From: a virus
DNA: 21,260 nucleotides
Reading direction: 5' to 3' (one strand)
Virus record (IMG/VR): IMGVR_UViG_3300006802_000713
Span: 1-21,260 of that record
The notes under the pieces: generated by a model
Seen by the model: only the letters and a program-made list of their open reading frames with translations
What the model was told of the DNA's origin: nothing
The model's database searches: none
Shown here: piece after piece, positions 1-6,752 of the stretch
How positions within the stretch are numbered: the stretch's first letter is position 1
Layout: every line of letters starts with the position of its first letter
Translations under genes and position numbers: made by a program

Positions 1-2
1 AA

Positions 3-680
3 GGCAGAAACAATATGCCAGCCAATGACCGCAAACTGGACAAACTACACGCAACGGGTCTGAAGACCAAAGACTTGATTGGCATTCCCTGGATGCTTGC
101 TTTTGCTCTTAGAGCCGATGGCTGGTATCTGCGCCAGGACATCATCTGGCACAAGCCGAACCCGATGCCCGAGTCGGTGCGCGATCGGTGCACCAAGGCC
201 CACGAGTACGTCTTCCTGCTGAGCAAGTCGGAGCGGTACTTTTGGGATGCCGAGGCGATGAAGGAGCCTGCGGCGGGCACGACTTTGCATGACGTTACCG
301 GTCGCACGAAGCAGCGCGCTGTGAAATCGGGTAACAAGGCTCGGGTGCCGGCTACCGAGCGAGACTGCCCGCGTGATGGCGTTGCGAGCGGTGTACCGTG
401 GGAAGGCTTTACCCGCAATAAGCGCAGCGTCTGGACCGTTGCCACCCGCCCCTACAAGGGCGCGCACTTCGCCACCTTCCCGCCCGCGCTGATCGAGCCC
501 TGCATCCTTGCTGGTGCCCCGTTCGATGGCGTGGTGCTGGACCCCTTCACCGGCAGCGGCACCACGGCCGCTGTCGCCTTGCAGCACGGCCGACGTTTCA
601 TCGGCTGCGAACTCAACCCCGATTACATCCAACTTGCCGAGGCTCGCATCGCGGCAGCCGAAGCGGAGGTGCTCTGGTGA
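3..680 (+). CDS. Site-specific DNA methyltransferase, C-terminal part (5' end outside window)
   Basis: This transfers a methyl group from S-adenosylmethionine to an exocyclic amino group (N4-cytosine or N6-adenine) in phage DNA. What is seen: the frame is open to the left edge. It carries WYLRQDIIWHKPNPMPESV followed by RCTKAHEYVFLLSKS, and near the end DPFTGSGTT (the SAM-binding FxGxG motif I) and GCELNPDYI. This order is that of beta-class amino methyltransferases, whose catalytic SPPY/DPPY motif IV lies N-terminal. That motif is absent here, so about 130-150 residues should lie before position 1. The ATG at 15 is therefore probably internal. The stop overlaps the GTG of the primase gene in a GTGA, so the two are coupled. 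Likely roles are protection from host restriction or epigenetic marking. The target base cannot be told from this part. Confidence 0.9.
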   Translation, partial: GRNNMPANDRKLDKLHATGLKTKDLIGIPWMLAFALRADGWYLRQDIIWHKPNPMPESVRDRCTKAHEYVFLLSKSERYFWDAEAMKEPAAGTTLHDVTGRTKQRAVKSGNKARVPATERDCPRDGVASGVPWEGFTRNKRSVWTVATRPYKGAHFATFPPALIEPCILAGAPFDGVVLDPFTGSGTTAAVALQHGRRFIGCELNPDYIQLAEARIAAAEAEVLW

Positions 681-3600
681 GCGACCCCAACAACCCCCTC
701 ATCGCGGCCCTGCTGCCGCTCGTGCGCCGCGTGCGCACCGATGTCACGGCCGTCAAGAAGCCCGACGGCTCGCGTTGGACGACCCAGCCCCTGACTCGCG
801 AGCGCCTGGCGGCCCATTTGAATGGCGGACCCCCTCGCGGCGTGTGCCCCATCAAGGCGGGCGAGTCCGTCACCCTGGTCGGCCTGCTCGACTTCGACTC
901 GCACGGTGGCGAGACCGGGTGGACCGAGATGTCGGTCACGGTCGGCCGCGTGGTGGACGTGCTGGAGCTCGTGCATGGCATGTCGCCGGTGCTGTTTCGT
1001 TCAAGCGGGGGCCGGGGCGTGCACCTGTACCTGCTGTGGGACGCGCCGCAGGACGCCTACTCGGTGCGCGCGTTCCTCGGGTCGGTGCTTGCGGATTGCG
1101 GCTTGAAGAACGGGGCCCGGGGCGTGGTGGCTGGCGAGGTGGAGGTCTTCCCCAAGCAGGATCACGTGAGCGCTGGAGGTTTCGGCAACCAGTTCATTCT
1201 GCCGCTCAGTGGGGCAAGCGAGTGGCTGGCGCTGGAGGAATGCTCCGGCCTGCTGGAGAGCGCCGGCACGCCCCACGCTGGCGTCTGGCGCTCATCGCCC
1301 GCGGTGCCGGTGGTCGAGAAGCCCGCTCGCGAGGTGGCGGCCGGCGACCGGCCGCAAGGCGCGTGGGTGGATGCCCTGATGGCGATCCCCAACGGCCTCG
1401 ACGACAGTAGCAGCCTCGGCTACGACGACTGGTTCCGCGTGGTCTGCGGCATCCATCACGAGACCAGCGGGTCGGCCGAGGGCCTGGAGTTGGCGCAGGA
1501 GTGGTCATCGCGATCGCCCAAGCACGACCCGGCGTTCCTGGAGGCGCGCGTCTGGCCCTACATCAAGGGTGCTGACGAGCGTGGTGGCACGGCGGTGACC
1601 GGCGGCACGATCATGTCGCTGGCCGCCAAGGGGTGGGGCTGGACGGCCCCGTTGAGTGACGAGGACTTCCCCGACCTGGGGCCTGGAGGTGGACATGGAC
1701 GCAGTGGGACGGTGGGACGTGTGGGCAGTGCTCGCGACCTGGCTGGGCGGCCCCTGGCCGGTGCTGGAGATGCTCGTGCTGCTGGCATGGGTGCTGCTGG
1801 TGGCGGTGTGCGCGGCGGCGATCCTCGGGGCGGTGGTGGCCGAGGTCAGGCCCTGGATGCCGACGGCGCCGGGCGACGAGATGCCGGTGCTGACGGAGGC
1901 GGAGAAGACGACGCTCTATGGGAGTCAGAGGCCGGTGGCGGACCTGGAGGACCAGACGGCTCCGCGCAGCCGCCCACGGCCACTGTGGCTGAGGTCGGGC
2001 CGGGGCGACTGATCGAGGACGACGAGGCGCTGTGGGCGCCCCCCGAGCGCCGCGGTGTCCCCTCGGCGCAGCACCTGTGCACTGATCTCGCCAACGCCAA
2101 GCGCCTGGCCAGCACCTACGGTGACCGCGTGCTGGTGGCCGGCAACCGCTGGCATGTGTGGGATGGCCGGCGCTGGGACGCCAGCGAGACCGGCGAGTCA
2201 GAGGTCACCCGTTACGCCGCGTCTCTCGGTCGTCTCATCAAGGAAGAGGCCCGCGAGACGATGCGCAAGGCCCGCGCGGCCGCGTTGGGTGGCACCGCAG
2301 CGGCGCTTGCCGGGCTGAGCGAGGAAGAGGCCGAGGCATGGGCCGAGGCCGGCGGCGAGAAGGGGCAGGGTGCCGCGGGCGGCAAGGCGGCCGAGCTCGC
2401 CGAGGCGTTGGAGAAGTGGTCGGTCAGGTCGGAGATGGCCGGCGCGATTGACGCGGCGCTGCGCCTGGCGCGCCGCATGCTGACCGTGGATTCCGGTCTG
2501 ATGGACCGCAACCCTTGGCTGCTCAATGTCAGGAACGGGGTGATTGACCTTCGGACCGGAGAACTCCGGCCGCATGACCCGGGCCTGCTGATCACCAAGC
2601 TGGCGGACGTGGAGTACCTCGGGCTGGACTACGTGTATCCCGACTGGGAGGACGCAGTGGCCCAGATCGCGGGCGAGGGCGACGGGGACGCGCGTATGGG
2701 TGGGGCTGGCGGTGGCTTCGCAGGCGGCCCCGTCTCCGCGTTCCTGCGGCGCTGGTTCGGCTACTGCGCCACCGGCGACATCTCCGAACAGGTTTTCGTC
2801 GTGCACTGGGGCGACGGCTCCAACGGCAAGTCCACCGTGCTCGGCACAGTGAGCGCCGTGCTTGGCGACTACGCCGGCACCGCAGCGCCGCAGCTGCTGG
2901 CCGCCAGCGGGCAAGGCCCGGAGGCACACCCCACCGGCATCGCTGACCTGTGGGGCAAGCGCATGGTCACGGCGCACGAGACCAAGGAAGGCGCCGTGCT
3001 GCGCGAGGACTTCATCAAGCAAGCGACAGGCGGCGACAAGATCAAGGCGCGCTACATGCGCGAGGACTTCTTTGAGTTCGACCCCACACACAAGATCCAG
3101 ATGCTCACCAACGCCAAACCGGTGGTGCGGGGTCAGGATCACGGCATCTGGCGGCGCGTGCTGCTGGTGGCGTACACGCAGCGCTTCGGCACCGCTGAGC
3201 AGGTGGCAGCCGGCGAGGCAACGGCGGTGGGCGACAAGCACCTCGGCGCCAGGCTGGCCAGCGATGCGGCGAGAAGTGGTGTGCTGTCCTGGATCGTGCG
3301 CGGCGCGGTCGAGTGGGCGCGTGTGGGGCTGCGGGCGCCCGACGCGGTGCGGGAGGCTTCGGCGGTCTACCGGGAAGAGCAGGACCGGGTGGGGCAGTGG
3401 GTCCACGAGTGTTGCGAGGTGCAGCCTGCGGATGCCGGTTCGCGCGTAGGCGGGGTGGGCGAGCACGCGGGTGGCGGTTCGGAGTTTGCGGATTCCGGTT
3501 CGTTGGAGTGGTCAGAGCCGCTGACCCTGGGCATGGGCGGGCTGTACCCTGCGTATGTCGAGTGGTGTAGGGGTGGGGGTATACACGCGCTGTCGCGGCA

Positions 3601-3727
3601 GCGGTTCCTGCAGGAGTTGCTGCGAGTCTGCAAAAAGGCACGGAGTCAGGAGGTGTACGAGAAAGGCGCGAGCGGAAAGAGGCGGAAAATTACAAGAATA
3701 TTTGGGCTTCGGATGTTGCCGGAGTGA
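677..3727 (+). CDS. Phage primase-polymerase / D5-type SF3 helicase fusion
   Basis: This probably synthesises primers and unwinds DNA at the phage origin. The N-terminus (about 1-180) looks like an archaeo-eukaryotic primase: DFD at 72-74, SGGRGVH at 110-116, EVEVFPKQ at 154-161 and GNQFILPL at 170-177. Residues about 229-320 resemble a PriCT-2 domain (YDDWFRVVCGI). The C-terminal half is a D5/P4-type superfamily 3 helicase. Its Walker A is GDGSNGKST with K718, its acidic Walker B-like motif is VTAHETKEG around E768, and its motif C is MLTNAKP with N812. The start is a GTG overlapping the methyltransferase stop. At 1016 residues it is long for the family. The excess is a Gly/Ala/Arg linker (about 333-440) that looks like an out-of-frame translation. 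Another reading frame in the same stretch looks more protein-like, so the gene may have arisen by joining a primase gene and a helicase gene. Confidence 0.93.
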   Translation: MSDPNNPLIAALLPLVRRVRTDVTAVKKPDGSRWTTQPLTRERLAAHLNGGPPRGVCPIKAGESVTLVGLLDFDSHGGETGWTEMSVTVGRVVDVLELVHGMSPVLFRSSGGRGVHLYLLWDAPQDAYSVRAFLGSVLADCGLKNGARGVVAGEVEVFPKQDHVSAGGFGNQFILPLSGASEWLALEECSGLLESAGTPHAGVWRSSPAVPVVEKPAREVAAGDRPQGAWVDALMAIPNGLDDSSSLGYDDWFRVVCGIHHETSGSAEGLELAQEWSSRSPKHDPAFLEARVWPYIKGADERGGTAVTGGTIMSLAAKGWGWTAPLSDEDFPDLGPGGGHGRSGTVGRVGSARDLAGRPLAGAGDARAAGMGAAGGGVRGGDPRGGGGRGQALDADGAGRRDAGADGGGEDDALWESEAGGGPGGPDGSAQPPTATVAEVGPGRLIEDDEALWAPPERRGVPSAQHLCTDLANAKRLASTYGDRVLVAGNRWHVWDGRRWDASETGESEVTRYAASLGRLIKEEARETMRKARAAALGGTAAALAGLSEEEAEAWAEAGGEKGQGAAGGKAAELAEALEKWSVRSEMAGAIDAALRLARRMLTVDSGLMDRNPWLLNVRNGVIDLRTGELRPHDPGLLITKLADVEYLGLDYVYPDWEDAVAQIAGEGDGDARMGGAGGGFAGGPVSAFLRRWFGYCATGDISEQVFVVHWGDGSNGKSTVLGTVSAVLGDYAGTAAPQLLAASGQGPEAHPTGIADLWGKRMVTAHETKEGAVLREDFIKQATGGDKIKARYMREDFFEFDPTHKIQMLTNAKPVVRGQDHGIWRRVLLVAYTQRFGTAEQVAAGEATAVGDKHLGARLASDAARSGVLSWIVRGAVEWARVGLRAPDAVREASAVYREEQDRVGQWVHECCEVQPADAGSRVGGVGEHAGGGSEFADSGSLEWSEPLTLGMGGLYPAYVEWCRGGGIHALSRQRFLQELLRVCKKARSQEVYEKGASGKRRKITRIFGLRMLPE
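1695..2012 (+). CDS. Possible overprinted small membrane protein inside the primase-helicase gene
   Basis: This is a 105-codon frame, offset from the primase, that lies wholly inside the primase-helicase linker. ATG 1695 is preceded by GGAGGT at 1685-1690, a near-perfect Shine-Dalgarno four bases away. The product has a Trp-rich start, one strong hydrophobic helix at about residues 22-50 (VLEMLVLLAWVLLVAVCAAA) and a polar tail rich in Pro, Arg and acidic residues. This is a normal single-pass membrane protein composition. The primase frame over the same bases gives a Gly/Ala/Arg string. I do not recognise the family. It could be a genuine separate gene between an ancestral primase and helicase, an overprinted gene, or a chance frame in high-GC DNA. 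The good ribosome site and the membrane helix favour a real gene. Confidence 0.42.
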   Translation: MDAVGRWDVWAVLATWLGGPWPVLEMLVLLAWVLLVAVCAAAILGAVVAEVRPWMPTAPGDEMPVLTEAEKTTLYGSQRPVADLEDQTAPRSRPRPLWLRSGRGD

Positions 3728-3732
3728 GAAAG

Positions 3733-3847
3733 TGCACCTCAGCACCTCATTTCCACCCTGTTTTGAAGGCGCGCTCCTGCAGGAAGGGAATAGGTAAAAT
3801 ACTGGAGCCCCGCCGGTTTTTGGCCTGAAATGAGGTGCAGAGGTGCA
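3733..3847. repeat. Inverted GAGGTGC iteron pairs, candidate replication origin
   Basis: The left arm (3733-3752) and right arm (3828-3847) are 20 bp each and complementary at 19 of 20 positions. They are separated by 75 bp. Each arm holds two copies of GAGGTGC spaced 8 bp apart, so there are four copies in two orientations. The spacer includes an AT-richer segment (AATAGGTAAAAT) and the palindrome TCCTGCAGGA at 3775-3784. The block sits 5 bp after the stop of a P4-type helicase gene. The phage P4 alpha protein is known to bind short GGTG-type iterons at its origin, so an origin is a reasonable inference. A regulatory stem-loop is the alternative. Confidence 0.5.
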
Positions 3848-3909
3848 GGTATACCCCGGGGGTGCCGGAGAGGCTGAACGTGCAAAGTTTTACGCGAAAG
3901 GGGGATGAA

Positions 3910-4197
3910 ATGCTCAAGCCGACGAACGACAGTGGGTGGCTCTACAGGCAGGGGCATGCCGAGCACGAGCACGTGGAGTTGCCTGACGGTGGCGGCACGT
4001 CAGGCGGCCGGGGTTACCCGTTCCGCCGCATGGAGGTCGGCGATCGCTTTGTGATGGTCCTGCCCATGCAACGGTTGGCAGCGAACGACACCAAGAAGCG
4101 CGTAGCGGTGGCTTGTTGGGGCGCCCAGAAAGAAACCGGCGCCCAGTTCGCGCGTGTGCGCGAGGGCGCCGTCCTGACCTACACGCGAGTGGGCTAG
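3910..4197 (+). CDS. Small phage protein of the YPF-x(5)-GD type, function unknown
   Basis: This is a 95-aa soluble protein. The ATG at 3910 is preceded by AAAGGGGG with a suitable gap. An earlier in-frame ATG exists at 3835, but it would extend the protein across the right arm of the GAGGTGC repeats, so the later start is preferred. The core YPFRRMEVGDRFVMV resembles a small family common in proteobacterial phages and prophages (YPF..M.VGDSF.V, then a basic segment and a C-terminal G-V-x-V strand). Here the second half reads ACWGAQKETGAQFARVREGAVLTYTRVG, matching that shape. The family has no established function, though a small DNA-binding or replication-accessory role would fit its place. 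Its stop shares the bases CTAG with the stop of the convergent minus-strand gene. Confidence 0.75.
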   Translation: MLKPTNDSGWLYRQGHAEHEHVELPDGGGTSGGRGYPFRRMEVGDRFVMVLPMQRLAANDTKKRVAVACWGAQKETGAQFARVREGAVLTYTRVG

Positions 4198-4367
4198 AGG
4201 CGGAAGAGAAGGACGAGGATCAAGCCGGCCAGGCTGATGTAGCCCACGACGCGATGCGGGTCGATCTTGCGCTTGCGCGTGTAGGGGCCCTGCAGCGTGG
4301 TGTCACGCTTCGGCGGGACCAAGAAGGCTTCAGAGAGGGAGCGGGGGTGGCGGCGGGGGCTGTTCAC
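4194..4367 (-). CDS. 57-aa membrane microprotein
   Basis: The GTG start overlaps the TGA of the upstream gene (GTGA). AGGAG lies 8 bases before it. The first 40 residues are basic and polar (RKRKIDPHR near the end) and are followed by one hydrophobic C-terminal helix, VVGYISLAGLILVLLF. That is the pattern of a tail-anchored or inside-positive single-pass inner-membrane peptide. No family is recognised. It is the last gene of the leftward cluster. Candidate roles, by analogy only, are holin-like or superinfection-exclusion functions. A much longer reading frame extending to 4544 exists but antisenses the upstream gene, so the short start is chosen. Confidence 0.6.
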   Translation of the reverse strand: MNSPRRHPRSLSEAFLVPPKRDTTLQGPYTRKRKIDPHRVVGYISLAGLILVLLFRL

Positions 4368-4651
4368 TTGGCGGTCTCCTGAAGGACGATGCGGGCGCGC
4401 TGCACTTCGCCGCGCGGGTGGTTGTAGGGCTCGCCGGCCAGCGTCAGCAGGCGGCGGTCCAGATGGTCGGCCAGCGCGGCCGTTTCGCACAGACTGCGGC
4501 GCAGGCGCGCGTGTGCGGGGTCCGGGCTCAGCAGGTGGCAGCACACGGCATCAAGGGCTTGCCGCGATTCGCGGTCAAGGTCGTGCAGCTCGTGGCGCGT
4601 GATGGTGTCGGCCAGGTGCTGCAAGGCCTCACGGTCGGAGGTGAAGGGCAT
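4364..4651 (-). CDS. Small alpha-helical phage protein, unknown function
   Basis: This is a 95-aa protein, MPFTSDREALQHLADTI onward. The ATG is three bases beyond the stop of the 28-aa gene upstream, with GGAG nine bases before. It is rich in charged helical segments (His, Asp, Arg) with no membrane helix or signal. It includes two cysteines (AVCCHLL) and a C-terminal YNHPRGEVQRARIVL stretch. The frame continues upstream to 4693, but that extension overlaps the small membrane gene, so the internal ATG is preferred. It is translationally coupled to its neighbours on both sides. No family was recognised. Confidence 0.65.
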   Translation of the reverse strand: MPFTSDREALQHLADTITRHELHDLDRESRQALDAVCCHLLSPDPAHARLRRSLCETAALADHLDRRLLTLAGEPYNHPRGEVQRARIVLQETAK

Positions 4652-4653
4652 GG

Positions 4654-4740
4654 CTAGAGGCTCCGTGAGAGAGTGGCGAGGATGTACGCCCAAAGGATCG
4701 AATTGAGCGCGGTCAGGATGTAGGCGAGGTGGCGGCGCAT
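4654..4740 (-). CDS. 28-aa membrane microprotein
   Basis: A very short gene that is easily missed. It encodes MRRHLAYILTALNSILWAYI and eight more residues: a basic start followed by a single hydrophobic helix. It fits exactly between neighbours. The stop of the upstream gene is four bases before its ATG (TGA-CGCC-ATG), and its own TAG is two bases before the next ATG. GGAG stands ten bases before the start, inside the end of the upstream gene, as at several other starts in this cluster. The function is unknown. The exact packing and shared initiation pattern are the reasons to accept it. Confidence 0.5.
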   Translation of the reverse strand: MRRHLAYILTALNSILWAYILATLSRSL

Positions 4741-4744
4741 GGCG

Positions 4745-4873
4745 TCAATGCTCCGAGTGGCGGCGATGCTTGCAGGCTTCGCGTTCGTGGCGGACGTAGG
4801 CGACGGTGCCCAGCGTGGCGAACGCGAGGATCAGCGCGAGGCCGCGGAAGATGAGGCGGAAGAAGTCAACCAT
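4745..4873 (-). CDS. 42-aa single-pass membrane protein
   Basis: The product is MVDFFRLIFRGLALILAFAT and 22 more residues. It has one N-terminal hydrophobic helix (about residues 4-26) followed by a short, very basic His/Arg/Lys tail (YVRHEREACKHRRHSEH), suggesting N-out/C-in membrane insertion. The ATG overlaps the last 8 bases of the preceding gene and has GAGG six bases upstream. Its last codons, S-E-H-stop, carry the GGAG used by the next gene. No family was recognised. It could be a spanin-like, holin-modulating or exclusion peptide, but nothing in the sequence decides this. Confidence 0.55.
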   Translation of the reverse strand: MVDFFRLIFRGLALILAFATLGTVAYVRHEREACKHRRHSEH

Positions 4874-5174
4874 CGCAGTCCTCAACAGTCACTTCCGGAC
4901 CTTCAATCCACGGGGCGGGCGTGGTGGGCAACACGTCCAGATTCAGATGGCGCGCGCCTTTGGGCCCGAGAAAAGCCAGCACATATTCCCGCGTCGTGGT
5001 TTTGCCCGGATAGAACGAGGGAAAGTCTTTTACGGTGCGAGTGTCGGCGACCCATGCGCGCTTGCGTTGAGCCATCAAGCGCTTGATAGCTTTGTCTTGC
5101 GATTCGCCGGGCTTTGCGAAGCACTCCAACTTCGCGTTAAAAGTAAGTTGCAAGTGCTGAGTTTCAGTAATCAC
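4866..5174 (-). CDS. Small phage protein, unknown function
   Basis: This is a 102-aa soluble protein starting VITETQHLQLTFN. The GTG at 5174 is chosen because GGAG stands nine bases before it, the same spacing as the other cluster starts. It also begins four bases after the upstream TGA. The in-frame ATG at 5210 would overlap the lipoprotein gene by 32 bases and lacks a ribosome site. The middle is basic (AIKRLMAQRKRAW), followed by a hydrophobic strand (REYVLAFLGPKGARHLNL) and an acidic end. It may bind nucleic acid or a protein partner, but no family was recognised. Confidence 0.62.
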   Translation of the reverse strand: MITETQHLQLTFNAKLECFAKPGESQDKAIKRLMAQRKRAWVADTRTVKDFPSFYPGKTTTREYVLAFLGPKGARHLNLDVLPTTPAPWIEGPEVTVEDCDG

Positions 5175-5178
5175 TTTT

Positions 5179-5316
5179 TCAGTCTCCAGATTGAGGGGTG
5201 AGGCAGTCATCGATGCACCCGACGCAGCTGTCCGTGATGCACTCGGCAGTGTCGGGATCGCTGGGCGGGTTCGCGCATGCGAGGGCGAGCGCGAGGGCGA
5301 GGGTGAGGCGCAGCAT
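5179..5316 (-). CDS. 45-aa cysteine-rich predicted lipoprotein
   Basis: The product starts MLRLTLALALALAC. That is a short basic-hydrophobic signal with a lipobox-like ALAC, placing a lipidated cysteine at residue 14. The mature part is only about 31 residues, acidic, with four further cysteines in the spacing C-x4-C-x2-C-x3-C (residues 26-38). The frame is open upstream to 5559, but that antisense-like extension is rejected. The ATG lies one base after the stop of the 142-aa gene, so it probably reinitiates there. Phage lipoproteins of this size are known as superinfection-exclusion factors (phage T5 Llp) or as Rz1 outer-membrane spanins. The lack of a Pro-rich Rz1 pattern and of an Rz partner makes the former more likely, as an inference. 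Confidence 0.6.
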   Translation of the reverse strand: MLRLTLALALALACANPPSDPDTAECITDSCVGCIDDCLTPQSGD

Positions 5317-5317
5317 G

Positions 5318-5746
5318 TCAGCGAAAGAAGCGCTGTGCCACGCCGCGGGAGAGCTCGCGCTTTGCTGCACCGATCGGGCCGTCTCCGGCTTCGCGCCAGT
5401 AGTTCCACAGCGCGTAGGACAGCACGTTAGCCACTGCGCGCCGGTACTCGGTAGGCCAATACTGGCCAGTGCAGTAGTCGAGAGTGAACACGCCGGGCGC
5501 GGTTTCCGTGATGCTGAGGCGGCCGGAGTGGGCATGCTTCGCGGCGTGCAGGATGTCATCGGCCGTGATGCTGTCGCGCCAGCTGACCGCGCGGATTAGC
5601 TCTTCGGCGTGGTGTAGATCCTTCGTGATGCTGCGCACCTCGGAGCGATACGCTTTTAAGTCGCCATAGTTGGCGAAGTCAAGGCCGGGCCGTTGCGAGA
5701 CGAAGCGCTGCAGGGCGTCGATAAGGGATTGCTTGCGGGCTTCCAT
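5318..5746 (-). CDS. Conserved phage protein (ITADDIL...GQYWPTEYR type), unknown function
   Basis: This is a 142-aa soluble protein. The first half is helical and charged (MEARKQSLIDALQRFVSQRP; AYRSEVRSITKDLHHAEELI). It is followed by SWRDSITADDILHAAKHAHSGRLS and the distinctive segment YCTGQYWPTEYRRAV. I recognise this arrangement from hypothetical proteins of Burkholderiales phages and prophages, whose function is not established. The ATG is preceded by the recurring cassette GGAGACCTACACCATG, the same as two other genes of the cluster. It is the largest well-conserved protein in the left half of the cluster. Confidence 0.82.
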   Translation of the reverse strand: MEARKQSLIDALQRFVSQRPGLDFANYGDLKAYRSEVRSITKDLHHAEELIRAVSWRDSITADDILHAAKHAHSGRLSITETAPGVFTLDYCTGQYWPTEYRRAVANVLSYALWNYWREAGDGPIGAAKRELSRGVAQRFFR

Positions 5747-5767
5747 GGTGTAGGTCTCCAGAGTGAG

Positions 5768-6031
5768 TTAAGCGGTTTTGTGCGGGCCGATACGTCGCAT
5801 GGCATCCGCGAGGGATTCGACGATGACACCCCCGTAACCTACACGGATAAACGTGGTGCCGTCGCCTTTGCTCCGGTCAAGATCAAGGGACCAATGCCTG
5901 TTGCGTTCGCGCCGGTAAACGCAAACCGGATCGCCCATGGCGAGGGCTGCCTTGATGGCTTGAGCGCGCGTCTTCACTGTCACGCCGTGCGCGCCGCCGA
6001 TTCCGCCGCGGGGGCAAATGTGGTACGTCAT
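5768..6031 (-). CDS. Small phage protein, unknown function
   Basis: This is an 87-aa protein, MTYHICPRGGIGGAHGVTVK onward. The ATG is four bases after the upstream TGA (TGA-CACC-ATG), with the ribosome site GGAG inside the last codons of the upstream gene. The sequence suggests a small alpha/beta fold: KTRAQAIKAALAMGDPVCVYRRERNRHWSLDL, then FIRVGYGGVIVESLADAMRRIG. A longer reading frame to 6394 antisenses the next gene and is not accepted. The GGYGGV-like glycine turns and the paired helices fit the small domains common among phage early proteins. No function can be assigned. Confidence 0.7.
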   Translation of the reverse strand: MTYHICPRGGIGGAHGVTVKTRAQAIKAALAMGDPVCVYRRERNRHWSLDLDRSKGDGTTFIRVGYGGVIVESLADAMRRIGPHKTA

Positions 6032-6035
6032 GGTG

Positions 6036-6527
6036 TCAGTCCTCCGAATCCAGCGCGGCTTCGCGCTCTTCCTCTTCCATGCGCGCGGCTTCCTCTGCCT
6101 GATACTCGCGCTCAGACTCCGCGGCACAACGGGCTTCCTCGTCTGCAGCTGCGCGGGCTTCGTCCTCGTCTGCGTAGACGGTGGCAGAGACTGCGGAAGA
6201 CATGCCCTTGCCCATGCTGTAGCCTGCGAGGAATCGGCCGTGAGGCAGCCGGAGGATGATTCCGCGCATGGTTTGATCTCCGAATTCGTCGCAGTACCAC
6301 TCGGTATCAGATGCCCACTCCCAGCGTTTGCAGGGCATGCCGGCATCGCCGAGATAGAACCCGCGGCCACGGTTATCGTCCGGGCGCGGCGCATGGTAGT
6401 AACCGCCGTAGACCTTACGGGGTTCGCGCTGGCGCCGGAGCGCGGCCGGGCCGATTGCGAGGGTCGCCACGTAGCGCGGGAACGTGAAGCCCGCGAAAGT
6501 GAATTCAGGTGTCAGGGGGCGTTGCAT
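6036..6527 (-). CDS. Small phage protein with acidic coiled-coil tail, unknown function
   Basis: This 163-aa protein is the longest of the cluster. The N-terminal two thirds look globular, with GFYLGDAGMPCKRWEWASD and DEFGDQTMRGIILRLPHGRF. The last 45 residues are very acidic and helical (ADEDEARAAADEEARC, then EEEEREAALDSED), as in DNA-mimic or scaffold-type tails. The ATG has GAGG nine bases upstream, formed by the previous gene's own stop codon. The gene's final codons S-E-D-stop supply the ribosome site of the next gene. I believe related hypothetical proteins occur in other proteobacterial phages, but no function is established. An acidic anti-restriction role is only a guess. Confidence 0.72.
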   Translation of the reverse strand: MQRPLTPEFTFAGFTFPRYVATLAIGPAALRRQREPRKVYGGYYHAPRPDDNRGRGFYLGDAGMPCKRWEWASDTEWYCDEFGDQTMRGIILRLPHGRFLAGYSMGKGMSSAVSATVYADEDEARAAADEEARCAAESEREYQAEEAARMEEEEREAALDSED

Positions 6528-6538
6528 GGTGTCAATCC

Positions 6539-6748
6539 TCAGTAGTTGCCTGCGCGCAGCGCGGATGCCATTTCAGCGGCGGAGAAGCCCGTGCCACCGA
6601 GAGGCACGTGCAGGTGATAGGCACCGAAAGAATCCGGGCCGATGACAACCGCGCCACGCAGCGCGATGCGATAGCGCTTGCGAAACTCAGTGAGCGCGGT
6701 TTGCGCTGTGCGCTTGTCAGTGAACGATGCGGGGATGCGGTGCAGCAT
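6539..6748 (-). CDS. Small phage protein, unknown function
   Basis: This is a 69-aa protein starting MLHRIPASFTDKRTAQTALT. The ATG at 6748 is four bases after the upstream TAA (TAA-CGCC-ATG), the same geometry as other genes here, though the upstream ribosome site is weak. That favours translation by reinitiation. In-frame starts further upstream overlap the previous gene and are disfavoured. The protein is basic at its N-terminus and helical. A short strand segment AVVIGPDSFGAYHLHVPLGG follows, then a helix. No family or function was recognised. Confidence 0.6.
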   Translation of the reverse strand: MLHRIPASFTDKRTAQTALTEFRKRYRIALRGAVVIGPDSFGAYHLHVPLGGTGFSAAEMASALRAGNY

Positions 6749-6752
6749 GGCG

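Noticed and set aside
2198-3466. A 422-codon open frame on the minus strand
   Set aside because: It is wholly antisense to the SF3 helicase domain. Its composition is what high-GC codon bias produces on the opposite strand, and it has no domain pattern.
3795-3800. TAAAAT as a -10 promoter element before the gene at 3910
   Set aside because: No acceptable -35 hexamer lies 16-18 bases upstream, so no promoter is claimed there.
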